DNA of 64,000 nt from Actinoallomurus soli (GCF_024055715.1 NZ_JAMXMV010000009.1:1-64000), one strand, 5' to 3'. Shown: positions 1-8,029, counted from the first letter of the stretch. Numbers and translations are program-made. Notes: generated from the letters alone by a model not told the origin.

Positions 1-12
1 CTTCCCGGTTCC

Positions 13-207
13 TCACCGCTCGAAGGTGCGACGGACCTCCTTCGCGGCGTCCTTGGCCTGCTCGCCGACCTGCTTGGCGCCGCCCTTCATGCGATCCTTG
101 CGCCCCTCGGACTCGAGGTACGGATCGCCGGCTTCCCGGCCCGCCGCCTCTTTGCCCCGGCCCTTCGCCTTCTCCGCCTTGTTCCTCAGCTTGTCCAGGA
201 GACCCAT
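13..207 (-). CDS. CsbD-like stress protein
   Basis: This 64-residue, strongly hydrophilic protein is rich in Lys, Gly, Ala and Glu and has the K-G-R-G-K-E-A-A-G and K-G-G-A-K-Q pattern of the CsbD-like family. Members are abundant general-stress proteins of unknown biochemical role (CsbD of Bacillus is sigma-B dependent). There is no signal peptide or membrane segment, so it should be cytoplasmic. The ATG start is preceded by a purine-rich GGAAGGGGAA stretch at good spacing. It is divergent from the methyltransferase gene that starts about 150 bp away. Family assignment is by composition and motif; the physiological role is inferred only from the family. Confidence 0.85.
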   Translation of the reverse strand: MGLLDKLRNKAEKAKGRGKEAAGREAGDPYLESEGRKDRMKGGAKQVGEQAKDAAKEVRRTFER

Positions 208-354
208 CGGCTTCCCCTTCCGTACGAAGCTGTACGCGGCTGGTCATTCCCCATCGTTGAGGACCTATTCGGCTCCGCGACCTCGGATGACGACTCTGCG
301 TCACACCGTGCTCACGTCGCGGACGGTGATCTTGAAGGGGTAGGCTGGCGGCTC

Positions 355-1002
355 ATGGAGGTCCACGATCGGCGGACCGGCCCGCACGGCGAGCTGGTCC
401 TTCGCGGTGACGGCGAGCACTTCGAGATCATCAGCAACGGCGTGTTCCTCATGGACACCCGGGCCGGCGCCTCCGAGCGCCTCCTGGTCCGCGCCGCCCT
501 CGACCGTCTGGCCCGCCCGGCCGAGGTGCTCATCGGCGGGCTGGGAGTGGGCTTCTCCCTCGCCGAGGCCGTGCGCTCGCCGTACACCCGCGGGGTGACC
601 GTCGTGGAGCGGGAGCCGGCGGTGATCGGCTGGCACGCCGGGCCGCTCCGGCCGTACTCCGAGGGCGCCCTCGACGACCCCCGTGTACGCGTCGAGTGCG
701 CCGATCTCCTGACCTGGCTGCGCGCGCCGGGCGAGCCGTACGACGCCATCTGCCTGGACATCGACAACGGCCCGGAATGGACGGTCAGCGAGGGCAACGC
801 CGCACTCTACGGCCCGGAGGGGCTGGACCTGCTGGCCGGCCGGCTGCGGCCCGGCGGTGTCCTCGCGGTCTGGAGCGCCGCCGCCGTCACCGTGTTCGAG
901 GATCGCCTGCGGGAACGGTTCGCGGGCGTGTCCGCGCATCCGGTCGAGGCCGCGCGCGGCGAACCCGACGTCGTCTACCTGGCCTCGATCCGGGCGGCGT
1001 AG
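355..1002 (+). CDS. spermidine synthase-like SAM-dependent methyltransferase-fold protein
   Basis: The 215-residue protein has a Rossmann methyltransferase core: a glycine-rich motif GGLGVGF at residues 61-67, an acidic strand end VVERE at 83-87 (expected to hold the ribose hydroxyls of SAM or decarboxylated SAM), and LDIDNGPEW near 134-142, which resembles the catalytic-region D-x-D of spermidine synthases. The N-terminal beta domain of true SpeE is short here, so polyamine synthesis is not established; many actinobacterial homologues are annotated only as spermidine-synthase-like. The next gene is convergent and overlaps its 3' end. The ATG has only a weak ribosome binding site. Confidence 0.75.
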   Translation: MEVHDRRTGPHGELVLRGDGEHFEIISNGVFLMDTRAGASERLLVRAALDRLARPAEVLIGGLGVGFSLAEAVRSPYTRGVTVVEREPAVIGWHAGPLRPYSEGALDDPRVRVECADLLTWLRAPGEPYDAICLDIDNGPEWTVSEGNAALYGPEGLDLLAGRLRPGGVLAVWSAAAVTVFEDRLRERFAGVSAHPVEAARGEPDVVYLASIRAA

Positions 1003-1901
1003 CGGCGCTCCAGTTCTTCGGCCTCGCCGGTGCCGGGGCGCTCGGCGTCCCGCAGCCGGTCGGCCAGGGACCGCAACCGCAGGTGCCAGGCGGCCAGGGC
1101 GGCGGCGCACCGGCCGCGCTCCGCCGCCGGGCCGGTACAGGTGAGCACCACACGGGTGCCCGCCGGATGGCCGCCGGTCAGCCGCCACCGCACGCGCCCG
1201 AGGGCGTCGCCGGCCGGCCAGGAGTACTCCAGGACCTCCGGCGCGGCGGTCTCGGTCACCTCGCCCGCCGGCACCGGGCCGACGGTGACCCCGGGCGGCG
1301 GGGTGTCGCCGGCGGCGGCCGGGGTGGGCCCGGCGAGCGCCGGCCAGACCTGCTCGATCGGGTGCGGGATGTTCCGCTCGAACCGGATCGTCCAGCCGCC
1401 GACGTCCTCGACCAGGCCGCCTTCGTCCAGGCCGAACGCCTCGGCGTACGCGTCGTGCCGCTCGGGGTAGTCCTCCGGTGCCGGCCGCGTGGGGGCGCCC
1501 GCGAGGGCCGAGCCGAGCGCGGACAGGCAGGCCTCCCAGCCGGTGGCGAAGCTGCCGGCCATGGGCCGGTCGGTGAAGGTGTGGGTGAAGACGAGGAGGC
1601 AGCCCTCGCCGTCGGAGCGCAGTTCCCAGCGGAGCGGGTCCTCATACCAGGTGAAGGCCAGCACGTGCGGCGGATCGAGCTCGGTGATCTCTCCCGAGCC
1701 GAGCGGGAGCTCTTCGTACTCCTGGGTGAAGCGGATCTCGCCGCCGAGGCGCAGGTCGATCTCCTCGACCGCCGAGGGGAACCAGTGGGCGAGGTGGACG
1801 GGATCGGTCAGGGCGCGCCAGACCTTCTCCACCGGGTGGGCGAGGCGGCGCTCGAACCGCAGGACGCTACGGCCGTCCGCGGTCTCCAGGGTCGGGTTCA
1901 T
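975..1901 (-). CDS. tandem SRPBCC (AHSA1-type) domain protein
   Basis: The 308-residue protein contains two START/SRPBCC modules. The first, residues about 8-140, has the FERRLAHPVEKVWRALTDP and WFPSA signatures of AHSA1-type proteins; the second begins at IRFERNIPHPIEQVWPALAG and is more degraded. Such proteins bind hydrophobic ligands or assist Hsp90-like chaperones; a specific ligand cannot be read from sequence. The ATG overlaps the stop of the upstream ArsR gene by 4 bp (ATGA), so the two form a translationally coupled operon, a very common ArsR-SRPBCC pairing. Its 3' end overlaps the convergent methyltransferase gene by 28 bp. Confidence 0.85.
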   Translation of the reverse strand: MNPTLETADGRSVLRFERRLAHPVEKVWRALTDPVHLAHWFPSAVEEIDLRLGGEIRFTQEYEELPLGSGEITELDPPHVLAFTWYEDPLRWELRSDGEGCLLVFTHTFTDRPMAGSFATGWEACLSALGSALAGAPTRPAPEDYPERHDAYAEAFGLDEGGLVEDVGGWTIRFERNIPHPIEQVWPALAGPTPAAAGDTPPPGVTVGPVPAGEVTETAAPEVLEYSWPAGDALGRVRWRLTGGHPAGTRVVLTCTGPAAERGRCAAALAAWHLRLRSLADRLRDAERPGTGEAEELERRYAARIEAR

Positions 1902-2215
1902 GTTTCGTCGGTCTCCATCGTGTCCAGATGCCGTTCCAGTGCGTCGAGCGAGTCGGACCAGAGCCGCCGGTAGGGCGCCAGCCACGCGTCCACCTCGGCC
2001 AGCGGCTCGGGGCGCAGCTCGTACCACCTGCGCTGCGCCTCGGGCCGGGCCCTGACGAGGCCCGCCTCACGCAGGACGCGCAGGTGCTTGGAAGTCCCGG
2101 GCTGGGTGAGACCGAGCGCCTCGGTCAGCTCCCCGACCAGACGGGGACGCTCGAGCAGGAGGTCCAGGATGCGGCGGCGGGCGGGTTCGGCCAATACGTC
2201 GAAGGTCGTGCTCAC
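1898..2215 (-). CDS. ArsR-family winged-helix repressor
   Basis: This compact 105-residue ArsR/SmtB-type regulator has the helix-turn-helix around VGELTEALGLTQPGTSKHL and the RRRILDLL opening typical of the family. No Cys pair or His-rich metal site is present, so it is probably not a metal sensor but belongs to the class that controls a linked SRPBCC gene. The start is GTG. Translation is coupled to the downstream SRPBCC gene by a 4-bp overlap. A perfect 7-bp inverted repeat 25 bp upstream of the start is the obvious candidate operator for autoregulation. Confidence 0.9.
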   Translation of the reverse strand: MSTTFDVLAEPARRRILDLLLERPRLVGELTEALGLTQPGTSKHLRVLREAGLVRARPEAQRRWYELRPEPLAEVDAWLAPYRRLWSDSLDALERHLDTMETDET

Positions 2216-2239
2216 CCAGGAAACATAACGAGACAGCTA

Positions 2240-2257
2240 TATTCCTGTCAAGGAATA
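2240..2257. promoter_or_regulatory. inverted repeat, probable ArsR operator
   Basis: TATTCCT and AGGAATA form a perfect 7-bp inverted repeat around a 4-bp spacer (gtca). It lies in an unusually AT-rich gap between the ArsR start and the divergent methyltransferase start, where an ArsR operator is expected. Binding by the neighbouring ArsR is inferred from position and symmetry. Confidence 0.6.
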
Positions 2258-2305
2258 CAGCCTCTCGGCCTCCTCGGCGGCGCCGGGGCCCGTACGCTGC
2301 GGCAG

Positions 2306-3106
2306 GTGACCGACTTCGACGCGTACGAACGTGAGCTGTGGGCCGGCCGGGCCGACGCGTACGAGCGCGGCTTCGCCCGGCTGACCGCGCACACGGTCGA
2401 GCCGCTGCTGGACGCCGCCGGGGCGCGCACGGGCCGCCGCGTGCTCGACCTGGGCACGGGCCCCGGGATCGTGGCGGCCGCCGCCCTCCGCAGGGGCGCC
2501 GTCGTCTCGGCCGTGGACGCCGATCCGCAGATGGCGCGGACGGCGGCGCGCAACGCGCCCGAGGCGGACGTGCGTGTCGCGGTCCTGCCCGTCCTCCCGC
2601 ACGAGGACGAGGCGTTCGACGCGGTGGCGGGCAACTTCGTCATCAACCACGTGGGCGAGCCCGAGACCGCGCTGCGGGAGGTGCGCCGCGTTCTGCGGCC
2701 GGGCGGCCGGGCCGCGCTGACGTGCTGGAGAATGCCCGGCAGCGGCGTGCTCGCGCTCGTCCGCGACGCGATGGACCGGGTCGGCGTCCCGTGGCCGGAC
2801 GATGTGCCGCCGAGCCCGTTCATGGAGCACGGCAGGCCGGACGCGTTCGGCGACCTGATGGGCCGGGTCTTCGGCGACGTCGCGGTGGAGGAGCTGACCT
2901 GGGACTTCGAGTTCGAGCCCGAGGAGTGGTGGCGGACCGGGGCACTGGCCAGGGTCGGCTCGAACGGCGTCGTCCTCGCCCGGCAGGACGCCGCGACGAT
3001 CGCCCGGGTCAAGGACGCCTACGACGGGCTCCTGAAGCCGTACGCGGCCGGCGACGGACGGGTGCGCGTGCCCGCACACGCCCTGCTGGCCCACGGCACG
3101 CGCTGA
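2306..3106 (+). CDS. class I SAM-dependent methyltransferase
   Basis: The 266-residue protein has motif I VLDLGTGPGIVA at residues 46-57, an acidic post-I residue in AVDADPQM, and the LREVRRVLRPGG motif after the fourth strand, as in the Methyltransf_11/25 (UbiE-like) group. The substrate is unknown. I chose the GTG start because the long upstream extension in this frame would run through the divergent ArsR gene and its operator. The gene is divergent from the ArsR-SRPBCC operon and may share that operator. Confidence 0.85.
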   Translation: MTDFDAYERELWAGRADAYERGFARLTAHTVEPLLDAAGARTGRRVLDLGTGPGIVAAAALRRGAVVSAVDADPQMARTAARNAPEADVRVAVLPVLPHEDEAFDAVAGNFVINHVGEPETALREVRRVLRPGGRAALTCWRMPGSGVLALVRDAMDRVGVPWPDDVPPSPFMEHGRPDAFGDLMGRVFGDVAVEELTWDFEFEPEEWWRTGALARVGSNGVVLARQDAATIARVKDAYDGLLKPYAAGDGRVRVPAHALLAHGTR

Positions 3107-3118
3107 CGCCCGTCCCCC

Positions 3119-4015
3119 TCAGCCCTGATCCGGGCGGTCGGAGGCGGGCGAAGACTCGGAGACCTGCGAGGGCTCGGAGACCTGCGAGGGCTCGGAGACC
3201 TGCGAGGACACCGTGAAGGGCCGCCGCCCGCCGGGAACGCCCTCGGCGGTCCGCCCGTCGACCTCGAAACGGTCGAAGCGGAACGGCACCCCGGACGCGG
3301 TCAGGATGTTCGGACCGTCCATGAGCTGGAAGTGGACGTGAGGCTCGCTGGAGTTGCCCGAGTTGCCGCACTCGGCGATCCGCTCCCCCGCGGTGACACG
3401 CTGTCCGGCGGTCACCCGGACCGACCCGCGGCGCAGATGGGCCAGCGCCGCGTACACGCCACCCTCCAGCTCGATGACGACGTGGTTGCCCAGCAGCCGA
3501 CCGGGGCCGAAGATCTCACGGACCATCCCTTCGACCAGCAGGTAGGCGACTCCCAGCGGCGAGTCGCGGCTCCAGTGGTCACGGCCGCGGTCGCGCACGC
3601 GCACCACCACACCGTCCGCCGGAGCGAGAACGGGACGGCCGAACCCGGGGAAGGACGCGGGCCGCCGAGCCGGCGGCCAGGCGTGCACGCCCGCCCAGTC
3701 CCGTCCGGCGTCCGGATGGTGGACCAGGTCGATCGCGTACGTCTGGCCGTACCCGTGCACGCCGTGGCTGGGCACGCGGTCGGCGGGGCTGTTGACCGGA
3801 ACCCACCGCCCCCGCACGGGCGGGCTCACCCGCACCGCCTCGCTCTCCGGTGGGCGCAGCCGGACGATGAGCGCGGCGCAGCCGATGACCCAGATGACCG
3901 TACCGGCGAGCGACAGCAGGTGAACGTGCCCGAAGCGCGCGATCAGGATCAGAAGAGTGCCGGGCAGCACCAGCGTCCGGCCGATCGCCACGGTCGGCCT
4001 TAACGTCCTCGACAT
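3119..4015 (-). CDS. membrane-anchored M23 family metallopeptidase
   Basis: The protein of about 298 residues begins with two hydrophobic segments and continues into an extracytoplasmic M23 (LytM/peptidase M23) domain. The zinc-ligand signatures are HGYGQTYAID (His and Asp) and HVHF, with a further His in the AALAHLRRG strand. M23 enzymes cleave peptidoglycan cross-bridges or regulate other hydrolases. The ATG at 4015 has a good AAAGGA site 8 nt upstream; another ATG 18 bp upstream is possible. The C-terminus is a low-complexity Ser-Gln-Val-Ser-Glu-Pro tail encoded by three 18-bp repeats. It lies 25 bp downstream of the ArsR-like regulator gene and is probably co-transcribed with it. Confidence 0.85.
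   Translation of the reverse strand: MSRTLRPTVAIGRTLVLPGTLLILIARFGHVHLLSLAGTVIWVIGCAALIVRLRPPESEAVRVSPPVRGRWVPVNSPADRVPSHGVHGYGQTYAIDLVHHPDAGRDWAGVHAWPPARRPASFPGFGRPVLAPADGVVVRVRDRGRDHWSRDSPLGVAYLLVEGMVREIFGPGRLLGNHVVIELEGGVYAALAHLRRGSVRVTAGQRVTAGERIAECGNSGNSSEPHVHFQLMDGPNILTASGVPFRFDRFEVDGRTAEGVPGGRRPFTVSSQVSEPSQVSEPSQVSESSPASDRPDQG
3154..3207. repeat. 3 x 18-bp tandem repeat in the peptidase tail
   Basis: Three consecutive copies of the 18-bp unit CTCGGAGACCTGCGAGG plus one variable leading base run here in frame with the M23 peptidase, encoding the hexapeptide S-Q-V-S-E-P/S. The third and second copies are identical and the first differs by one base. In-frame length makes copy-number changes non-disruptive. 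Confidence 0.9.
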
Positions 4016-4040
4016 GCCGCGTTCCTTTCTCATGGCGGTC

Positions 4041-4559
4041 TCACCTGCGGGCCGCGAGGAGGAGGGCGAGCAGCGGAACGACCCGCCCGGCCGGGACTGC
4101 GTACTCCCCCCGGCCCTCGGCCCGCAGCCAGCCGGCGGCGACGAGCTGCCGCAGGTGGTGGTAGAGCTGTCCGCTCGTGCCGAGCTGCTCGTGCTCGCCC
4201 AGCTCGGCGGTGGTACGGGTGCCGAGGAGGATCTCGCGGAGGAGCAGGAGCCGGACCGGGTGGGCCAGCGCGGCCAGCACGGCGGCGCCCTGCGTCCAGT
4301 CGGCGGTCAGCAGGTCCTCGGCCGTCCGGCCCTCCTGCCACTCGTAGTGCTCCCCCGTGGGCAGGTCGACGGCGCCGGTGAACAGCACCGCCCCCGGCGC
4401 GGGCGCACGGTCCTTGAGCCCCTCCAGCGCCCAGAGGGCCCCGGACTCCGCGGGCGCGCCGGTCGTGTCGGCCGGGGGCGCCCCTTCCAGCCGGGCCACG
4501 CGCTCCTCCAGCCGGGCCAGCCGCTCGGCCAGGGACTCCTCGCTCGAATCGTCACGCAC
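4041..4559 (-). CDS. ArsR-like winged-helix regulator with N-terminal coiled coil
   Basis: The 172-residue protein starts with a short amphipathic coiled coil (SLAERLARLEERVARLEG) and ends with a winged-helix domain containing LAHPVRLLLLREILLG and TSGQLYHHLRQLVAAGWL, the classic ArsR-type recognition region. I chose the GTG start because it leads directly into the coiled coil; a longer frame would overlap the divergent alcohol dehydrogenase gene. It sits 25 bp upstream of the M23 peptidase gene and probably regulates its own operon through palindromes just upstream of the start. The effector is unknown. Confidence 0.75.
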   Translation of the reverse strand: MRDDSSEESLAERLARLEERVARLEGAPPADTTGAPAESGALWALEGLKDRAPAPGAVLFTGAVDLPTGEHYEWQEGRTAEDLLTADWTQGAAVLAALAHPVRLLLLREILLGTRTTAELGEHEQLGTSGQLYHHLRQLVAAGWLRAEGRGEYAVPAGRVVPLLALLLAARR

Positions 4560-4569
4560 ACCAACATGA

Positions 4570-4585
4570 TTACGTAAGAACGTAA
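4570..4585. promoter_or_regulatory. TTACGT/ACGTAA inverted repeat, probable operator
   Basis: TTACGT and ACGTAA form a perfect 6-bp inverted repeat with a 4-bp spacer, and the first half is also part of the 8-bp palindrome TTACGTAA. It lies 11 bp upstream of the ArsR-like regulator start in an AT-rich pocket, consistent with autoregulation. Confidence 0.5.
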
Positions 4586-4671
4586 ATACGTCCAACCGTC
4601 CGCCGACCCGCGGATTCCCTGCTCTGTCGGCGTCGGTACGGTGTGCCGGGAGCCGAGAGAGGAGCGGGCCG

Positions 4672-5706
4672 GTGCGGGCGGTGGCGTACGACGGGTTCGG
4701 GCGGATGCCGGAGGTTCGGGAGGTGCCCGATCCCGAGCCGCCCCGTGCCGGGGCGGTCATCCGGGTCGAGGCGACCGGGCTGTGCCGCAGCGACTGGCAC
4801 GGGTGGATGGGTCACGACGCCGACATCACGCGGTTCCCGCACGTGCCCGGGCACGAGCTGGCCGGCGTCGTCGCCGCGGTCGGCCCGGAGGTCACCGGGT
4901 GGCGGGCCGGCGACCGGGTGACGGTGCCGTTCGTGTGCGCGTGCGGCCGGTGCGCGGCGTGCGCGGCCGGCGACCAGCAGGTGTGCGAGCGGCAGACGCA
5001 GCCCGGGTTCACCCACTGGGGCTCGTTCGCGGAGTACGTCGCGATCGGCGACGCCGACGTCAACCTCGTGGCCCTGCCCGGTGACCTGCCGTACGCGACG
5101 GCGGCCGCGCTGGGCTGCCGGTTCGCGACGGCCTTCCGGGCCGTCACCGCGCAGGGGCGCGTCCGGCCGGGCGAGTGGGTGGCGGTGCACGGCTGCGGCG
5201 GGGTCGGGCTGTCCGCCGTGATGATCGCGGCGGCCTGCGGCGCGCGGGTCGTCGCGGTCGACGTCTCCCCCACCGCTCTGGAGCTGGCCCGCCGCTTCGG
5301 CGCCGCCGCATGCGTCGAGGGTCCCGAAGGGGTGGCCGAGGCCGTCCGCGAGGTCACCGGCGGCGGCGCGCACCTGTCACTGGACGCGCTCGGGAGCCCG
5401 GCGACGTGCGCGGCGTCGGTCGAGAGCCTGCGACGCCGCGGACGTCACGTCCAGGTGGGGCTGCTGCCCCCGGCCGCCGGCCCCGCCGTCGTGCCGATGC
5501 ACCGGGTCATCGCGCTCGAACTGGAGGTCCTCGGCAGCCACGGGATGGCCGCGCACGCGTACGGCCCGATGATGGCCATGGTCGCGGACGGTACACTGCG
5601 CCCGGACCTGCTCATCACCCGGACGATCGGCCTGGCCGACACTCCGGCCGCCCTGGCGGCGATGGGCACCGCCCCCGCCGCCGGCGCCACCGTCATCGTT
5701 CCCTAG
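4672..5706 (+). CDS. zinc-dependent alcohol dehydrogenase (MDR superfamily)
   Basis: The 344-residue protein has all hallmarks of zinc alcohol dehydrogenases. Catalytic zinc ligands are C38 (GLCRSDWHGW) and H61-E62 (PGHELAG). The four structural-zinc cysteines lie in CACGRCAACAAGDQQVC. The NAD(P) site is GCGGVGLSAVMIA with an acidic VAVDVS strand, favouring NAD(H). It should oxidise or reduce an alcohol/aldehyde pair; the substrate is not deducible. The GTG start has a strong GAGAGGAG site. Its stop codon overlaps that of the convergent MarR gene. Confidence 0.92.
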   Translation: MRAVAYDGFGRMPEVREVPDPEPPRAGAVIRVEATGLCRSDWHGWMGHDADITRFPHVPGHELAGVVAAVGPEVTGWRAGDRVTVPFVCACGRCAACAAGDQQVCERQTQPGFTHWGSFAEYVAIGDADVNLVALPGDLPYATAAALGCRFATAFRAVTAQGRVRPGEWVAVHGCGGVGLSAVMIAAACGARVVAVDVSPTALELARRFGAAACVEGPEGVAEAVREVTGGGAHLSLDALGSPATCAASVESLRRRGRHVQVGLLPPAAGPAVVPMHRVIALELEVLGSHGMAAHAYGPMMAMVADGTLRPDLLITRTIGLADTPAALAAMGTAPAAGATVIVP

Positions 5707-6146
5707 TCCGCTTCGTGCAGGTGGGCGAAGAGCCGGCGCAGCAGCGCGTGCAGCACGACGCGTTCGCCGTCGTCGAGGGGCGCCAGGAGTTCCTCCCGCA
5801 CCGCCGTCGTCTCGGCGATCAGGTCCGCGAGCGCCGTACGGCCGGCGGCGGTGAGCGTCACCGTGACCCGGCGCCGGTCGGCCGGATCGCGTGCCCGCTC
5901 GACGTGGCCCGCCGCGGCCAGTTCGTCGAGGACCTTCACCACGTCACTCGGATCGATCCGCAGCCGGGCGGCGAGGTCGCGTTGTGCCTGCGGGCCGAAG
6001 TCCGCCAGTGCCGCCAGGACGGCCATGTGCCAGAGGCGCAGTTCGCGCGCCGAGAGGCGCTCGATGATCCGGCCCCGGGCCGTCTTCCCCACCCGTGACA
6101 GCAGGTAGGGGGTCAGCGCCAGCAGGCTGGGCGGTGTCTCCTCCAT
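5703..6146 (-). CDS. MarR-family transcriptional regulator
   Basis: The roughly 147-residue protein has the MarR winged helix: RDLAARLRIDPSDVVKVLDEL as recognition helix, and DPADRRRVTVTLTAAGR as the wing. MarR proteins are dimeric repressors released by small phenolic ligands or oxidants; there is no obvious sensor cysteine. The ATG at 6146 is preferred; an in-frame GTG 27 bp upstream (MVETLHWAD) would place the start inside the operator region. It is divergent from a VOC protein with a near-perfect palindrome between them, suggesting it controls that gene and itself. Confidence 0.88.
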   Translation of the reverse strand: MEETPPSLLALTPYLLSRVGKTARGRIIERLSARELRLWHMAVLAALADFGPQAQRDLAARLRIDPSDVVKVLDELAAAGHVERARDPADRRRVTVTLTAAGRTALADLIAETTAVREELLAPLDDGERVVLHALLRRLFAHLHEAD

Positions 6147-6173
6147 GTCCGCCCAGTGTAGGGTCTCCACCAA

Positions 6174-6193
6174 TAATGGGTGACCACCTATTA
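6174..6193. promoter_or_regulatory. MarR-type palindrome between divergent genes
   Basis: TAATGGGTG and CACCTATTA are 9-bp arms matching at 8 of 9 positions around a 2-bp spacer. Spacing and symmetry suit a MarR dimer, and the site lies between the MarR start and the VOC gene's ribosome binding site. Confidence 0.6.
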
Positions 6194-6205
6194 ATTGGAG
6201 GCGTC

Positions 6206-6610
6206 ATGGACGCGCTGTACCCCCGCCTGCTGGTCGGGCGATTCACCGAGTGCTTCGGGTTCTACGACGCGGTGCTGCCCGAGCTGACCGGCGCGACCCT
6301 CGCGCGCGGCGGCGCGGCCGGGCCGTACGCGAGCTGGGACGTCGAAGGCGAGGGGGCGCTCGCGCTGTTCGACCGCGCGGCGATGGCCGCGGCCGCGGGC
6401 ACCGCGGACCTCCCGGCCGAGGCCCTCGCCCAGGACAGGGCCATGCTCGCCGGCAGGGTCGCCGACGTCGACGCCGGATACGAGTTCTGCCTGCGCCACG
6501 GCGCCCGCGCGGTCGCGGCCCCGGCCGACCGGCCGGAGTGGGGACCGAACCTCCGCAACGCCCTGGTCCGCGACCCCGATGGCAACCTGCTGGAACTGCA
6601 GTCGTACTGA
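6206..6610 (+). CDS. VOC family (glyoxalase/bleomycin-resistance fold) protein
   Basis: The 134-residue protein has the betaalphabetabetabeta layout of one vicinal-oxygen-chelate unit: an opening YPRLLVGRFTECFGFYDAVL and the closing RDPDGNLLELQSY, whose Glu is a usual metal ligand. Members include glyoxalases, dioxygenases and antibiotic-binding proteins; the substrate is unknown. The ATG has a strong TTGGAGG site. Divergence from a MarR gene through a shared palindrome suggests induction by a small molecule that the enzyme may also handle. Confidence 0.85.
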   Translation: MDALYPRLLVGRFTECFGFYDAVLPELTGATLARGGAAGPYASWDVEGEGALALFDRAAMAAAAGTADLPAEALAQDRAMLAGRVADVDAGYEFCLRHGARAVAAPADRPEWGPNLRNALVRDPDGNLLELQSY

Positions 6611-6758
6611 GCCACCGCGGCCGCCCGGCGGCGCGACTCCGGCCATCCGCCCCGCCAACCGATATGTCGCGATGTTTATGGCGAGATTGGGCGGCTACCC
6701 TCCATCCCGGCGACGGATCGATCGGGCCGAAGCTCGCGAATCTCACAGGACCCTGCTG

Positions 6759-6774
6759 TTTGAACGGGTTCAAA
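6759..6774. promoter_or_regulatory. perfect TTTGAAC/GTTCAAA palindrome upstream of menF
   Basis: TTTGAAC and GTTCAAA are perfect 7-bp inverted arms around GG. The site lies 21 bp upstream of the menF start in an otherwise GC-rich region, placing it in or next to the core promoter. No regulator gene is adjacent in the right orientation, so the binding protein is unknown. Confidence 0.55.
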
Positions 6775-6795
6775 TCTCCCGTACAGTGGGGTCTC

Positions 6796-8025
6796 GTGAC
6801 CCTCGCTGTTGGACTGCCGGAGCAACTCGCCGTCCGCACCGTCCCCGTGCGCGCGCCGGAGGATCTGCTCGCCCGACTCCCCCACTCGGCCGCCCTGGCC
6901 TGGGTACGCCACGGCGACGGGCTGGTCGGCTGGGGCGAGGCCGCACGCGTCGCCGTCCCGCCGGGCGAGGACCGCTTCACCTGGGCGCGGCAGTGGCTCT
7001 CGGCACTCTTCGACGCCGCCACGATCGACGACCCGCTCCAGGTGCCGGGCTCCGGGCCGGTCGCCTTCGGCAGCTTCTCCTTCGATCCCCGCTCCGAGGA
7101 CTCGGTGCTGATCGTGCCGCGGACCGTCCTCGGCCGCCGTGACGGCCAGGCCTGGTACACCACGATCGGCGACCACGCCGACCCGCTGACCCTCCTGCGC
7201 CCTCCGGCGCCGCCCGCCGCCGTCCGGTGGGCCGACGGTGACGTCACCGCGCCGCGGCACATGCGGGCCGTGGCCGCCGCCGTCGAGCGCATCCGCGCGG
7301 GAGAGCTGTCCAAGGTCGTCCTCGCCCGCGACCTGCTGGCCGTGACCGACGAGCCGATCGACAGCCGGATCCTGCTCCGGCGCCTCGCCGACCGTTTCCC
7401 GTCCTGCTACACCTTCGCGTGCGCCGGGCTGGTCGGAGCGACGCCCGAACTGCTGGTCCGGCGCATGGGCGGCCAGGTCGAGTCGCTGGTGCTGGCCGGG
7501 ACGATCGCCCGCGGCTCGGACGGCGACTCCAGCGCCGCCACCACCCTGTTCGCCTCGGCCAAGGACCGCGAGGAGCACTCCTACGCCGCCGACATGGTCC
7601 GCGCCGCGCTGGCCCCGCTATGCCGGGACCTGACGGTGCCCGCCGAGCCGGAGATCCTGCGCCTGTCGAACCTCATCCACCTGGCCACGCCCGTACGCGG
7701 CCGGCTCGAGGAGGACCGCTCGGTCCTGGACGTCGTCGGCGCGCTGCACCCGACGCCGGCGGTCGGCGGCACGCCCACCGACACCGCCCTCGACGTGATC
7801 CGCGAACTCGAGGCGATGGACCGCGGCCGCTACGCCGGGCCCGTCGGCTGGATCGACGCCCGGGGCGACGGCGAGTGGGGCATCGCCCTGCGATGCGCGC
7901 GGATCGAGGGGCGGCGGGCCCGCCTGTACGCCGGCGGCGGCATCGTCGCCGGCTCCGACCCCGCCGCCGAACTCGCCGAGACCCAGACGAAGCTACGCGC
8001 CATGCAGTACGCCATCGAGGGCTGA
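6796..8025 (+). CDS. menF: isochorismate synthase
   Basis: The 409-residue protein is a chorismate-utilising enzyme of the MenF/EntC/DhbC type, converting chorismate to isochorismate with Mg2+. Visible signatures are KVVLARDLL (catalytic Lys region), VLAGTIARG, the long Mg-binding LHPTPAVGGTP segment, and GWIDARGDGEWGIALRCARI near the C-terminus. The frame is open further upstream, but the GTG at 6796 matches normal MenF length. The remaining men genes lie about 10 kb away in the same window, so menaquinone synthesis rather than a siderophore is the likely role. It is convergent with a TetR gene. Confidence 0.88.
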   Translation: MTLAVGLPEQLAVRTVPVRAPEDLLARLPHSAALAWVRHGDGLVGWGEAARVAVPPGEDRFTWARQWLSALFDAATIDDPLQVPGSGPVAFGSFSFDPRSEDSVLIVPRTVLGRRDGQAWYTTIGDHADPLTLLRPPAPPAAVRWADGDVTAPRHMRAVAAAVERIRAGELSKVVLARDLLAVTDEPIDSRILLRRLADRFPSCYTFACAGLVGATPELLVRRMGGQVESLVLAGTIARGSDGDSSAATTLFASAKDREEHSYAADMVRAALAPLCRDLTVPAEPEILRLSNLIHLATPVRGRLEEDRSVLDVVGALHPTPAVGGTPTDTALDVIRELEAMDRGRYAGPVGWIDARGDGEWGIALRCARIEGRRARLYAGGGIVAGSDPAAELAETQTKLRAMQYAIEG

Positions 8026-8029
8026 CCCC

